Below are positions 42,341 through 52,107 of a stretch of 64,000 nucleotides of DNA, in pieces. The translations under genes and the position numbers were made by a program. The notes under the pieces are model-generated. The model did no database searches and was not told where the DNA came from. It saw nothing but the letters and a program-made list of their open reading frames with translations. This DNA comes from Dyella sp. GSA-30 (GTDB taxonomy: Bacteria; Pseudomonadota; Gammaproteobacteria; Xanthomonadales; Rhodanobacteraceae), in assembly GCF_027924605.1 (NCBI RefSeq), contig NZ_AP027042.1:4007524-4071523 (forward strand). Direction: 5' to 3'. The number at the start of each line of letters is the position of its first letter. Positions within the stretch are counted from its first letter, which is position 1.

Positions 42341-42841
42341 ATGAAACGCCCCGCGAACGTCGCCAAGCTGCCGGATCTCCCCGAGGAGATCCGTGCAGCG
42401 GTGCTTGAGGTGACGGACCGGCTGAAGGACTTGCCCGGTGCCCTGCTTCCTGTCTTGCACGGCGTGCAGGAAGCACTGGGTTATGTCCCTGAAGATGCCG
42501 TGCCGTTGATCGCCCGTGAAATGAATCTTTCGCGGGCGGACGTGCACGGCGTCATCAGCTTCTACCATTTCTTTCGTTCGCACCCCTCCGGGCGACGCGT
42601 GATCTACGTCTGCCGGGCCGAGTCCTGCCAGGCGATGGGCGCCGTCACGCTGGAAAAACATATCAAACAGCGCCTGGGCGTAGACTTTCATCAGACCACC
42701 GCCGACGGTGCGTATACGCTTGAGCCCGTGTATTGCCTGGGTAATTGCGCCTGTTCGCCGGCGATCATGGTCGACGACGAGCTCCAGGGCCGGATGACAC
42801 CAGCACGTTTCGACGCCTGGCTCGACGCGGAGGCGACATGA
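42341..42841 (+). CDS. fdsG: NAD-dependent formate dehydrogenase, gamma subunit (NuoE-like)
   Basis: A 166-residue thioredoxin-like [2Fe-2S] protein. The four cluster cysteines are in CRAESCQAMG and CLGNCACSP, the NuoE pattern. GVISFYHFFRSHPSGRR is also typical. It passes electrons between the alpha and beta subunits in a soluble cytoplasmic complex. Its TGA overlaps the ATG of fdsB. The order gamma-beta-alpha-(fdhD)-delta equals that of FDS operons in Cupriavidus and Rhodobacter. Confidence 0.94.
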   Translation: MKRPANVAKLPDLPEEIRAAVLEVTDRLKDLPGALLPVLHGVQEALGYVPEDAVPLIAREMNLSRADVHGVISFYHFFRSHPSGRRVIYVCRAESCQAMGAVTLEKHIKQRLGVDFHQTTADGAYTLEPVYCLGNCACSPAIMVDDELQGRMTPARFDAWLDAEAT

Positions 42842-44397
42842 GTTTTACCGTTTACGTACCACGTGATGCCAGCGCGCTGTCGCTGGGAGCCGAAGCGGTC
42901 GCACACGCGATCGCCGCTGAAGCCGCGCGACGCGATATCGACATCACCATCGTGCGCAACGGTTCGCGCGGCCTGTATTGGCTGGAGCCGATGGTCGAGG
43001 TCGCGACATCCACAGGCCGGGTCGCCTACGGTCCAGTGCAGAAGTCCGATGTCAAAGCATTGTTCGATGCTGATTTCGTCAACGGCGGCAAGCACGCACT
43101 GTCGCTTGGCTTGACCGAAGAGATCGCGTTTCTCAAGAACCAGCAACGCCTCACCTTTGCGCGTGTCGGCATCGTCGACCCGCGCAGCCTGGACGATTAC
43201 CGCGCACATGGCGGTTATCGCGGGCTGGAAGCGGCCTTGCACATGGACGGCGCAGCCATCGTCCAGGCGGTTACCGACGCAGGCTTGCGTGGTCGTGGCG
43301 GCGCGGCGTTCCCTGCCGGCATCAAATGGAAGACCTGCCACGATATCCAGGGTGGTCAAAAGTACATTGTCTGCAATGCCGACGAAGGCGATTCGGGCAC
43401 CTATTCCGATCGCATGATCATGGAAGGCGATCCGTTCGTGCTGATCGAAGGCATGACGATCGCCGGCGTCGCCGTGGGCGCAACCCAGGGTTATATCTAT
43501 CTGCGCGTTGAATACCCGCATGCGCAGCGCGCACTGGAAGCGGCGATCGCCGCGGCCGAAGCTGCCGGTTATCTGGGCGACAACATTGCCGGGAGCGGCA
43601 AGTCATTCCGCCTTGAAGTACGCATGGCCGGCGGCGCGTATATCTGCGGCGAGGAAACCTCGCTGCTCGAATCGCTCGAAGGCAAGCGCGGTCAGGTGCG
43701 TTTCAAGCCGCCGCTGCCGGCAATCCAGGGCCTGTTCGGCAAACCGACGGTGATCAACAACGTGATCACCCTGGCGACCGTACCGATCATCCTGGAAAAA
43801 GGCGCAGCGTATTATCGCGACTACGGCGTCGGTCGTTCGCGCGGCACCTTGCCGATCCAGCTGGCGGGCAATATCAAGCGGGCCGGGTTGGTCGAACGCG
43901 CTTTCGGTCTCACGCTACGCGAATTGATCGAAGGCTACGGCGGCGGCACCGCCAGCGGCCGACCGGTGCGTGCCATCCAGGTGGGCGGACCGCTGGGCGC
44001 GTATATCCCGGCATCGCAACTGGACGTGCAGATCGACTACGAAGCCTTCGTCGCCATCGGCGGCATGCTCGGCCACGGCGGCATGGTGGTGTTCGACGAC
44101 ACCGTCGACATGGCCGCGCAGGCGCGTTACGCGATGGAGTTCTGCGCGATCGAATCCTGCGGCAAGTGCACGCCCTGCCGTATCGGTTCGACCCGTGGCG
44201 TCGAAGTCATCGACCGCATCGTGGCCGGCAATGCCGCCGAGCGTGAACGCGAAGAAGTGCTGCTGCGTGATCTATGCAACACCATGCTTGCCGGTTCGCT
44301 CTGTGCATTGGGCGGTATGGCACCGTTCCCGGTGCTCAGCGCACTCGATCATTTCCATGAAGATTTCGAAGCCAGCGCCACGACGGCAGCCAGCTGA
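42838..44397 (+). CDS. fdsB: NAD-dependent formate dehydrogenase, beta subunit (NuoF-like, FMN/NAD+)
   Basis: A 519-residue flavoprotein starting at ATG 42838, which overlaps the fdsG stop. An N-terminal thioredoxin-like domain (about 1-120) is fused to a NuoF core: LRGRGGAAFPAGIKWKTC for FMN, VCNADEGDSGTYSDR, GAYICGEETSLLESLEGKRG for NAD(H), and ESCGKCTPCRIGSTRG plus a later Cys for the [4Fe-4S] cluster. It transfers electrons from the iron-sulfur chain to NAD+. Confidence 0.95.
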   Translation: MSFTVYVPRDASALSLGAEAVAHAIAAEAARRDIDITIVRNGSRGLYWLEPMVEVATSTGRVAYGPVQKSDVKALFDADFVNGGKHALSLGLTEEIAFLKNQQRLTFARVGIVDPRSLDDYRAHGGYRGLEAALHMDGAAIVQAVTDAGLRGRGGAAFPAGIKWKTCHDIQGGQKYIVCNADEGDSGTYSDRMIMEGDPFVLIEGMTIAGVAVGATQGYIYLRVEYPHAQRALEAAIAAAEAAGYLGDNIAGSGKSFRLEVRMAGGAYICGEETSLLESLEGKRGQVRFKPPLPAIQGLFGKPTVINNVITLATVPIILEKGAAYYRDYGVGRSRGTLPIQLAGNIKRAGLVERAFGLTLRELIEGYGGGTASGRPVRAIQVGGPLGAYIPASQLDVQIDYEAFVAIGGMLGHGGMVVFDDTVDMAAQARYAMEFCAIESCGKCTPCRIGSTRGVEVIDRIVAGNAAEREREEVLLRDLCNTMLAGSLCALGGMAPFPVLSALDHFHEDFEASATTAAS

Positions 44398-44409
44398 GGA
44401 GTAAGACCC

Positions 44410-47292
44410 ATGTTGTCCATTGTCGAGATCGACTACGGCACCCCGAAGTCTCCGTCCGAAGCGATGGTGACCCTGGAGATCGATGGCCGCAGCGTGCAGG
44501 TGCCCGAGGGTACCTCGATACTTCGCGCCGCGGCACAGGCCGGGATCAACATCCCCAAGCTCTGCGCCACCGAGATGCTCGACGCCTTCGGCTCGTGCCG
44601 TTTGTGCCTGGTCGAAATCGAAGGCCGCAAGGGTTATCCGGCCTCATGCACGACACCGGTCGGCACCGGCATGAAGGTCAGCACGCAGACGCCCAAGCTC
44701 GCCGACATTCGCCGTGGCGTGATGGAGCTGTATATCTCCGACCATCCGCTGGATTGCCTCACCTGCCCGGCCAATGGCCATTGCGAGCTGCAGGACATGG
44801 CCGGCGTGGTCGGTTTGCGCGAAGTGCGCTACGGCTACGAAGGCGCCAACCACGTCTTTGCCAAGCAGAAGGACGGTACGGCCAATCCGTTGTTCGCGGC
44901 GAAGGACGAATCCAATCCGTATTTCACTTTCGATCCATCCAAGTGCATCGCCTGTTCGCGCTGCGTACGCGCCTGCGACGAAGTCCAGGGCACGTTTGCA
45001 CTGACCATCCAGGGGCGCGGCTTCGAATCGAAAGTGGCGGCCAGCCAGGACAACCGTTTCCTCGACTCCGAATGCGTTTCCTGTGGCGCCTGCGTGCAGG
45101 CCTGCCCTACCGCGACGCTTTCGGAAAAATCGCTGATCGACAAGGGACAGGCCGAGCACAGCGCGATCACCACCTGTGCCTATTGTGGCGTCGGCTGCAG
45201 CTTCCGCGCGGAAATGAAGGGCGAGGAACTCGTGCGCATGGTGCCGAACAAGGACGGCCATGCGAACCATGGGCATTCGTGTGTGAAAGGTCGCTTTGCG
45301 ATCGGTTACGCCACGCATCCGGACCGCATCAACACGCCAATGATCCGCGCGAAGATCTCCGACCCGTGGCGCATCGTCAGCTGGGACGAGGCCTTTGCGC
45401 ACGTCGCCAAGGAGTTCAAACGTATCCAGGCGACGCACGGCCAACATGCGATCGGCGGTATCACCTCGTCACGTTGCACCAACGAAGAAACCTACCTGGT
45501 GCAAAAGCTCGTGCGCGCTGGCTTCGGCAATAACAATGTCGACACCTGCGCACGCGTCTGCCATTCGCCGACCGGTTACGGCCTGAAAGCGACGCTGGGC
45601 GAATCGGCCGGCACGCAGGATTTCGATTCGATCGAATCCACCGACGTGGTGCTGGTGATCGGCGCCAACCCGACCGATGCGCACCCGGTATTCGGCTCGC
45701 AGATGAAACGCCGGCTGCGCCAGGGCGCCAAGTTGATCGTGGTCGATCCGCGCCGCATCGACCTGGTACGCACGCCGCACGTAAAAGCCGACTATCACCT
45801 CAAGCTGCGTCCAGGCACCAATGTCGCCATGCTCGACTCGCTCGCGCACGTGATCGTGACCGAAGGTCTGGTCGACGAGGATTTTGTCGCCCGTCGTTGC
45901 GAACCCGAAGCGTTCAACAAGTGGCGCGACTTCGTCTCACATGAGCGATACAGCCCGGAAGCGATGGAAGCGACCACGGGCGTGCCGGCTGCACTGGTGC
46001 GCGGCGCGGCGCGCATGTACGCCACCGGCGGCAACGGCGCGATCTATTACGGCCTGGGCGTAACTGAACACGCGCAAGGCTCGACCTCGGTAATGGCGAT
46101 CGCCAACCTCGCCATGGCTACCGGCAACATCGGTCGCGAAGGCGTCGGCGTGAATCCGTTGCGCGGCCAGAACAATGTGCAGGGTTCGTGCGACATGGGT
46201 TCGTTCCCACACGAATTCCCCGGCTATCGCCATGTCAGCGATACGGCAACGCGCCAATCGTTCGAGCAGGCCTGGGGCGTCCCGCTCTACGCCGAGCCGG
46301 GCTTGCGCATCCCGAACATGTTCGAAGCGGCACTGGATGGCAGCTTCAAGGGCCTCTATATCGAAGGCGAAGACATCGCCCAGTCCGATCCGGATACGCA
46401 GCATGTCACCGCGGCGCTGAGCGCGATGGAATGCATCGTGGTGCAGGATCTGTTTCTCAACGAATCGGCCAAGTTCGCGCACGTTTTCCTGCCGGGCAGT
46501 TCGTTCCTGGAGAAGGACGGCACCTTCACCAATGCCGAGCGCCGCATCTCGCGCGTGCGCAAGGTGATGGAGCCCAAGGGCGGTCTGGCCGACTGGCAAA
46601 TCACCCAGCGACTGGCGCAGGCGATGGGCTATCCGATGGACTACTCGCATCCGTCCCAGATCATGGACGAGATTGCCCGCCTCACGCCGACCTTCCACGG
46701 CGTCAGTTTCGACAGGATCGACGAGCTTGGCTCGATCCAGTGGCCTTGCAACGAACAGCACCCGACGGGAACGCCGGTCATGCACGTGGAAGAGTTCGTG
46801 CGCGGCAAGGGCCGCTTCATGCTGACCGAGTACGTGCCGACCACCGAAAAGGTCAACGCCGAGCATCCCTTGATCCTTACTACCGGCCGCATCCTGAGCC
46901 AGTACAACGTCGGCGCGCAGACGCGTCGCACCGCGAACGTGATGTGGCATGACGAGGACCGGTTGGAAATCCATCCGCACGATGCCGAGGAACGCGGCAT
47001 CAACGAGGGAGACTGGGTCGGTATCCAGAGCCGTTCCGGCGAGACCGTGCTGCGCGCGATGGTGTCCGAACGCATGCAACCGGGCGTGGTGTACACCACC
47101 TTCCACTTCCCCGGCTCCGGCGCCAACGTGATCACCACGGAGAACTCGGACTGGGCGACCAATTGCCCGGAATACAAGGTCACGGCGGTGCAGGTGACGC
47201 GCGTGACGCAGCCGTCCGAATGGCAGAAGCGTTACTACGCCTTCTCCGATGCGCAGCAGGCGTTGCTGGAACAATCGGTGGATAACGCTTGA
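44410..47292 (+). CDS. fdsA: NAD-dependent formate dehydrogenase, alpha subunit (molybdopterin)
   Basis: A 960-residue catalytic subunit; GAGGAG precedes the ATG. The N-terminal 2Fe-2S domain has CATEMLDAFGSCRLC, followed by the HC-type CLTCPANGHC, two 4Fe-4S motifs (CIACSRCVRAC and CVSCGACVQAC), and CAYCGVGC for the cluster next to the cofactor. The bis-MGD domain has CARVCHSPTGYG in which Cys384 is the expected Mo ligand, so this is a cysteine, not selenocysteine, enzyme. It oxidises formate to CO2 in the cytoplasm. The following fdhD gene starts inside its stop codon. Confidence 0.97.
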   Translation: MLSIVEIDYGTPKSPSEAMVTLEIDGRSVQVPEGTSILRAAAQAGINIPKLCATEMLDAFGSCRLCLVEIEGRKGYPASCTTPVGTGMKVSTQTPKLADIRRGVMELYISDHPLDCLTCPANGHCELQDMAGVVGLREVRYGYEGANHVFAKQKDGTANPLFAAKDESNPYFTFDPSKCIACSRCVRACDEVQGTFALTIQGRGFESKVAASQDNRFLDSECVSCGACVQACPTATLSEKSLIDKGQAEHSAITTCAYCGVGCSFRAEMKGEELVRMVPNKDGHANHGHSCVKGRFAIGYATHPDRINTPMIRAKISDPWRIVSWDEAFAHVAKEFKRIQATHGQHAIGGITSSRCTNEETYLVQKLVRAGFGNNNVDTCARVCHSPTGYGLKATLGESAGTQDFDSIESTDVVLVIGANPTDAHPVFGSQMKRRLRQGAKLIVVDPRRIDLVRTPHVKADYHLKLRPGTNVAMLDSLAHVIVTEGLVDEDFVARRCEPEAFNKWRDFVSHERYSPEAMEATTGVPAALVRGAARMYATGGNGAIYYGLGVTEHAQGSTSVMAIANLAMATGNIGREGVGVNPLRGQNNVQGSCDMGSFPHEFPGYRHVSDTATRQSFEQAWGVPLYAEPGLRIPNMFEAALDGSFKGLYIEGEDIAQSDPDTQHVTAALSAMECIVVQDLFLNESAKFAHVFLPGSSFLEKDGTFTNAERRISRVRKVMEPKGGLADWQITQRLAQAMGYPMDYSHPSQIMDEIARLTPTFHGVSFDRIDELGSIQWPCNEQHPTGTPVMHVEEFVRGKGRFMLTEYVPTTEKVNAEHPLILTTGRILSQYNVGAQTRRTANVMWHDEDRLEIHPHDAEERGINEGDWVGIQSRSGETVLRAMVSERMQPGVVYTTFHFPGSGANVITTENSDWATNCPEYKVTAVQVTRVTQPSEWQKRYYAFSDAQQALLEQSVDNA

Positions 47293-48134
47293 TCGAGACG
47301 GATACCGCGAGCTCCGAAGGCTATGTGACCCGCAGCGTCGAGCGCTGGCGCGATGGGCGGGTCATCCAGGAAGACGACGCGGTGGCCGAGGAAGTCCCCG
47401 TCGCCATGGTCTACAACGGCGACACGTTTGCTGTGATGATGGCCACGCCGCATGATCTTGAGGATTTCGCGCTCGGCTTTTCGCTCAGCGAGGGTCTGAT
47501 CGCCACGCCCGAGCAGTTGCTGGATGTGCAGGTCAGCACCCTGCTCGAAGGCGTCGAGATCGCCATGCATGTGCCCGACGATACGCCCGCCGCACATATC
47601 AGTGCGGAGCGCCAGCGCCTGCTGCCCGGGCGCAGCGGCTGCGGTATCTGTGGTACGCGCGATCTCGAACAAGCCATACGCCAGAGTGATCCGGTCGGCA
47701 TCGGCGCGACGCTTACCCGCGAGGCGCTCGAACATGCCCTGGCGCAGCTGCAGAAGCTTCAACCGATGAACATCGCGACGGGTGCCGTGCATGCCGCCGC
47801 ATGGGCGGATCGGTCCGGTGCTATCCAACTCGTTCGCGAAGACGTGGGTCGGCACAACGCGTTGGATAAATTGCTCGGCGCCATGCGCTATCGCGCGCTC
47901 GACCCGGCCGACGGCATGGTGCTGGTGACCAGCCGAGCCAGCTACGAAATGGTGACCAAGGCCACCAGTGCGGGAGTGACGTTGCTGGCTGCGATCTCGG
48001 CACCGACGGCGCTCGCCGTCGAACTGGCCCGCAGCGCCGGCATTACCCTGGTGGGCTTCGCGCGTCGCGGCAGCCACAATATCTACACCCACCCTCACCG
48101 CCTTGCCGCCGCAAACCGAACGGAGTCGCCATGA
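47289..48134 (+). CDS. fdhD: Formate dehydrogenase sulfurtransferase FdhD
   Basis: A 281-residue FdhD/NarQ family protein. It begins with a TTG at 47289 overlapping the fdsA TGA (TTGA), which suggests coupled translation. Family marks are VPVAMVYNGDTFAVMMATP, DFALGFSLSEGL, the sulfur-carrying CGICGTRDLEQ loop, REDVGRHNALDKLLG and TSRASYEMVTKA. It moves sulfur from a cysteine desulfurase onto the molybdenum cofactor before insertion in FdsA. An ATG start further in would remove conserved residues. Confidence 0.93.
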   Translation: MIETDTASSEGYVTRSVERWRDGRVIQEDDAVAEEVPVAMVYNGDTFAVMMATPHDLEDFALGFSLSEGLIATPEQLLDVQVSTLLEGVEIAMHVPDDTPAAHISAERQRLLPGRSGCGICGTRDLEQAIRQSDPVGIGATLTREALEHALAQLQKLQPMNIATGAVHAAAWADRSGAIQLVREDVGRHNALDKLLGAMRYRALDPADGMVLVTSRASYEMVTKATSAGVTLLAAISAPTALAVELARSAGITLVGFARRGSHNIYTHPHRLAAANRTESP

Positions 48135-48352
48135 GAATCGAACGCCTCGTCGCCATGGCCAACGATATCGCCACCTATTTCACCATCGAGCCCGATCACA
48201 ACGCCGCGGTGGCCGGCGTGCGCGATCACCTGACGCGCTTCTGGGATCCGGTAATGCGCCGTGAGATCAAGGCGTATCTCGATGAAGACGGCAAAGACTT
48301 GCTGCCGCTTGCGCGCGAAGCGGTCGACGGGCTCAAGCTACCGCCAGCGTGA
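48131..48352 (+). CDS. fdsD: NAD-dependent formate dehydrogenase, delta subunit
   Basis: A 73-residue protein starting at the ATG that overlaps the fdhD stop (ATGA). The text RLVAMANDIATYF, a central HLTRFWDPVMRREIKAYL and DLLPLAREAV match the small FDS delta subunit, which stabilises the complex and helps cofactor insertion. It closes the operon; 27 bp separate it from the convergent GH15 gene, with no obvious terminator. Confidence 0.92.
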   Translation: MRIERLVAMANDIATYFTIEPDHNAAVAGVRDHLTRFWDPVMRREIKAYLDEDGKDLLPLAREAVDGLKLPPA

Positions 48353-48379
48353 AAGCCGCTTCCAGAAAGAAACTCAGCT

Positions 48380-50155
48380 TCACAACCTGGCCTCCATCGC
48401 TCGCGCCAAGGCAAAGGCGGCATTGACCAACGCCACATGACTGAACGCCTGCGGGAAATTGCCCAGGTGGCGCTTATCACGTGGGTCGTATTCCTCGGCA
48501 AACAGCCCCACATCATTGCCTAGTGCAATCAACCGCTCGAAAAGTTCGCGCGCCTTGTCCAGCTCGCCCTGCAGCACATAGTTCTCGACCAGCCAGAAAC
48601 TGCACGCCAGGAACGCACCCTCCCCTGGCGGCAAGCCATCGACACCGGTCGCGGTTTCATAGCGCAGCACCAGGCCTTCGGTCAGCAGACGCTCCTCGAT
48701 ACGCGCCACCGTATTCCTGATGCGCTCATCCTCGGGCGGCAGGAAACCCACGGTAACGAGTAACAGCAAGCTGGCGTCCATTTCCCTGGAACCATAGGCC
48801 TGGGTAAAACAGTTGTGCTCCGGATCGATGCCGTGCTCGCAAACGCTTGCATGGATACGGTCGGCGACGTCGCGGTAATGCTGGCGCATGGATTTATCGG
48901 TGGTGTGGTCGCTATGGGCAGCACGATCGAAAGCGACCCAGGTCATCACCTTCGAATGCACGAAATGGCGAGGCTCCGCACGGATTTCCCAGATGCCTTG
49001 ATCGGGTTCCTGCCAGATAGTTTCCAGACGGTCCAATAACGCATCGCGTACAGCCAGGCCATGTTCCACCACCGGCAAGCCGCGCTTGATGGCAGCAGCC
49101 ATGGCATGCGAAAGCTCGCCGAAAATATCCAACTGCATCTGCTTGGCTGCCGCGTTGCCTACGCGGACCGGACAGGATCCTTCGTATCCCGACAGCCAGG
49201 GAATCGTCCATTCATCCAGACGCCGTTCGCCCCGCAAGCCATACATGATCTGGATCTGGTCCGGGCTGCCGGCAACGGCGCGAATCAACCAGTCGCGCCA
49301 GGCCAGCGCCTCGTCGTCGTAACCCGCATTGAGAAACGCGAGCAGGGTCAGCGTCGCATCGCGCAACCAGCAATAACGGTAATCCCAGTTGCGTTCGCTG
49401 CCGATAAATTCCGGTAGCGATGTGGTTGGCGCAGCGACGATGCCGCCCGTCGGCAGAAAACTGAGCCCCTTGAGCACGATCAACGAGCGCTTGACGATGG
49501 GTGCCCAGGGACCGGCACCCACACACCGCCCGGACCAGTCGTACCAGAACGCCTTGGTCTGTTCGAGCGCCTTGTCGGCATCGATCGGTTCGGGCGCATC
49601 TACATAAGAGGGTGCGTGGCTCAATACGAAAGACACCGACTCGCCTTCGGAAAGCGTGAAGTCGGCCACCGAATGACCATCGTCGCCACGAATTTCTACT
49701 GTCGAGCGCAGAATGAGCTGATCGGGACCCGCGACCAGCCGATGCGTCTGCTCTTCGACCTTGCTCACCCAGGGCACCGTCGTGCCGTAATCGAAACGCA
49801 CCACCAGCTTCAGATGCATGTCGACCGTGCCCTTGACGCCGCGCACGATGCGTACGATATGGCTGCGCACGGGATCGGTCGGCATGAAGTCGACCAACTC
49901 GACCTGCCCCTGCCCGGTTTCGAACAAGGTCTGCAGCACCAGGCTACCGTCGTCGTAATGGCGCGTCGCCTTGATCACATCGGCCACCGGCGCAATGCAC
50001 CAGCAGCCGTTTTCATCGTCACCGAGCAGGGCGGTAAAGCAGGAGCCGGAATCGAAATGCGGCAGGCAAAGCCAGTCGATCGACCCATTGATGCCGACCA
50101 GCGCTGCCGTCTTGCAGTCGCCGATCATGGCGTAGTCTTCGATGCGGAGCGCCAT
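48380..50155 (-). CDS. GH15 family glycoside hydrolase (glucoamylase/trehalase-like)
   Basis: A 591-residue cytoplasmic protein from the ATG ending at 50155; longer frames run into zwf. The N-terminal beta domain begins IEDYAMIGDCKTAALVGINGSIDWLCLPHFDS, and the catalytic (alpha/alpha)6 barrel has NWDYRYCWLRDATLTL, PVRVGNAAAKQMQLDIFGE, GFLPPEDERI and EGAFLACSFWLVENY. Bacterial members of this clade include trehalases and glucan-acting enzymes; the substrate is not decided by sequence. It is 8 bp after zwf, so glucose release and entry into the oxidative pentose phosphate/Entner-Doudoroff route may be co-expressed. Confidence 0.92.
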   Translation of the reverse strand: MALRIEDYAMIGDCKTAALVGINGSIDWLCLPHFDSGSCFTALLGDDENGCWCIAPVADVIKATRHYDDGSLVLQTLFETGQGQVELVDFMPTDPVRSHIVRIVRGVKGTVDMHLKLVVRFDYGTTVPWVSKVEEQTHRLVAGPDQLILRSTVEIRGDDGHSVADFTLSEGESVSFVLSHAPSYVDAPEPIDADKALEQTKAFWYDWSGRCVGAGPWAPIVKRSLIVLKGLSFLPTGGIVAAPTTSLPEFIGSERNWDYRYCWLRDATLTLLAFLNAGYDDEALAWRDWLIRAVAGSPDQIQIMYGLRGERRLDEWTIPWLSGYEGSCPVRVGNAAAKQMQLDIFGELSHAMAAAIKRGLPVVEHGLAVRDALLDRLETIWQEPDQGIWEIRAEPRHFVHSKVMTWVAFDRAAHSDHTTDKSMRQHYRDVADRIHASVCEHGIDPEHNCFTQAYGSREMDASLLLLVTVGFLPPEDERIRNTVARIEERLLTEGLVLRYETATGVDGLPPGEGAFLACSFWLVENYVLQGELDKARELFERLIALGNDVGLFAEEYDPRDKRHLGNFPQAFSHVALVNAAFALARAMEARL

Positions 50156-50163
50156 GGCCGGCC

Positions 50164-51705
50164 TCAGCCGATCTTGCGCCATGCACGCCCATCGCGCTGC
50201 AACAGCGCATCCGAACAGGACGGGCCGTCGCTGCCGGCCGCGTAATCGGGAAAGCCAATGGATTTGCGACTGCTCCAAAGGTCCAGAGCCGGTTGCACGA
50301 CGCGCCACGCACCTTCGACCTGATCGGCACGCTGAAACAGCGTTGCATCACCGATGAGGCAATCGAAGATCAGCGTCTCGTAACCATTGGCCGGCGCCTG
50401 CTGAAACCAGTCGGCGTATTTGAAATCCATCGACACGCTGTCGAGTTCCATCCGTGTACCCGGCTGCTTGGCACTGAAGTGCAGACGAATACCTTCATCG
50501 GGCTGGATCTGGATGATCAGCCAGTTGGCGCCCAGCTCTTCCACCGGAGCGTCCTTGAACAAGGCATACGGCGCCGCCTTGAAGCGCAGCGCGATCTCAG
50601 TCCAACGCTTGGAGAGACGCTTGCCGGTGCGCACATAGAATGGCACGCCGGCCCAACGCCAGTTGTCGATCTCCAGCTTCATCGCGACATAGGTTTCGGT
50701 ATCGGAATCGGGCGCCACATTCGGCTCCTCGCGATATCCCGGCACCTCGGCATCGCCGATCCTGCCGGCACCATACTGTCCACGGCAGACATTCTCGGCT
50801 TTTACCGGATGCATCGCCGAAAACACGTCGGCCTTCTTGTTGCGTACATCGTCGGCGGCAAACGACACCGGCGGTTCCATCGCCACCATCGCGATCAACT
50901 GGAAGACATGGTTGGGCACCATGTCACGCAAGGCACCGGTGACTTCATAGAAACTGCCGCGCTTTTCCACACCCACCGTTTCGGCGGCCGTCACCTGGAC
51001 GTGGTCGATGCGGTCGCGATTCCACATATGCTCGAACATGCCGTTGGCGAAACGAAACGCCATGATGTTCTGCACGGTTTCCTTGCCGAGGAAATGGTCC
51101 ATGCGGAACACCTGGGTCTCGTGGAGCACCTTGAGGATGCGCTCGTTCAACGCCTTGGCCGAATCGAGATCGTGGCCGAACGGTTTCTCGACGATGACCC
51201 GGCGCCAGTGCTCGCCCTCCTCCTTGGTAAGGCCAGCGGCGGCAAGCTCGTCGATGATCGGCCCGAAGAAGCGGTCGCCTACCGCAAGATAGAACAGGGT
51301 ATTGCCGCCGAGCTGGTGCTGCTTGTCCAGCTCCGACAGGACATCGCCCAGATGCTTATAGGTATCGGCCTTGGTGATATCGCCGACGACAAACGTCGCA
51401 TTCGCGGTCAGCCGCGCCCAAACCTGCTCATCGACCTGATTGTTACCCGCCGGCGCGTTCTGCAGCGTGGTGGCGAGAAACTCTTTCAGCCCTTGCGTCC
51501 ACGCCTTGGCGTCGCTGTCGTTCCGATCCACGCCAACCAGCACGAAGTTATCCGCCAGCTTGCCGGCACGACAAAGGTTGTACAGCGCCGGTACTACCAG
51601 GCGCTTGGTGAGATCACCGTTGGCGCCAAAGATCACCATGGCTGCGGGGGGCGCCACTTTGCGCGGCGCCGAAGACTTCGCAGACTCTTTCGATTGATCG
51701 CTCAT
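50164..51705 (-). CDS. zwf: Glucose-6-phosphate 1-dehydrogenase
   Basis: A 513-residue enzyme. The nucleotide-binding GANGDLTKRLVVPALYNL is near residue 28, EKPFGHDL follows, and FRMDHFLGKETVQN contains the active-site motif (R-x-D-H-F/Y-L-G-K). It oxidises glucose 6-phosphate with NAD(P)+ in the cytoplasm, feeding the Entner-Doudoroff and pentose phosphate pathways. Together with the downstream GH15 gene it forms a two-gene operon. The first 20 residues are a Ser/Lys-rich extension. Confidence 0.96.
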   Translation of the reverse strand: MSDQSKESAKSSAPRKVAPPAAMVIFGANGDLTKRLVVPALYNLCRAGKLADNFVLVGVDRNDSDAKAWTQGLKEFLATTLQNAPAGNNQVDEQVWARLTANATFVVGDITKADTYKHLGDVLSELDKQHQLGGNTLFYLAVGDRFFGPIIDELAAAGLTKEEGEHWRRVIVEKPFGHDLDSAKALNERILKVLHETQVFRMDHFLGKETVQNIMAFRFANGMFEHMWNRDRIDHVQVTAAETVGVEKRGSFYEVTGALRDMVPNHVFQLIAMVAMEPPVSFAADDVRNKKADVFSAMHPVKAENVCRGQYGAGRIGDAEVPGYREEPNVAPDSDTETYVAMKLEIDNWRWAGVPFYVRTGKRLSKRWTEIALRFKAAPYALFKDAPVEELGANWLIIQIQPDEGIRLHFSAKQPGTRMELDSVSMDFKYADWFQQAPANGYETLIFDCLIGDATLFQRADQVEGAWRVVQPALDLWSSRKSIGFPDYAAGSDGPSCSDALLQRDGRAWRKIG

Positions 51706-51822
51706 GCATCCATCTCAGCAGGCTTAAAACCCGCATAGCATGCACAGATCGGGTCGAGCGAAGCGTGAACAAACCGTTCACGGCTGGCTGAGCGTCAGGC
51801 GCTCTTCTCGTTCGGTTTCACG

Positions 51823-52107
51823 TCAAGCCAGGTAGGCGGCAAAAACAGCGATGAGAACCGGAACATAGAGAATCAACATCGCGCGAGCTACATAAAGGCC
51901 GTATTTTATTTTCGCACCCAAATGACCCGGCAACTTCGAATCGAGCATCATGTCCCAGATCGCGATCGCGCGTTTCATGCCGACCTCGGCGTCAGGCTTG
52001 AAATACGTCGGATCGGCCCGTGCTACCTCCGACCTGACCCATCTGACAAGGACATAGTAAATCGCGGCATAGCCCCACATGATCAAAATAACGACATTGG
52101 CGCTCAC
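51823..52107 (-). CDS. Small membrane protein of unknown function
   Basis: A 94-residue protein with two membrane helices (about 5-25, VILIMWGYAAIYYVLVRW, and 72-92, ARAMLILYVPVLIAVFAAYLA) joined by an amphipathic loop. Translation appears to start at GTG 52107, after a run of seven or more G. I do not recognise a family. It stands alone between zwf and the fusA terminator region. Confidence 0.6.
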   Translation of the reverse strand: MSANVVILIMWGYAAIYYVLVRWVRSEVARADPTYFKPDAEVGMKRAIAIWDMMLDSKLPGHLGAKIKYGLYVARAMLILYVPVLIAVFAAYLA

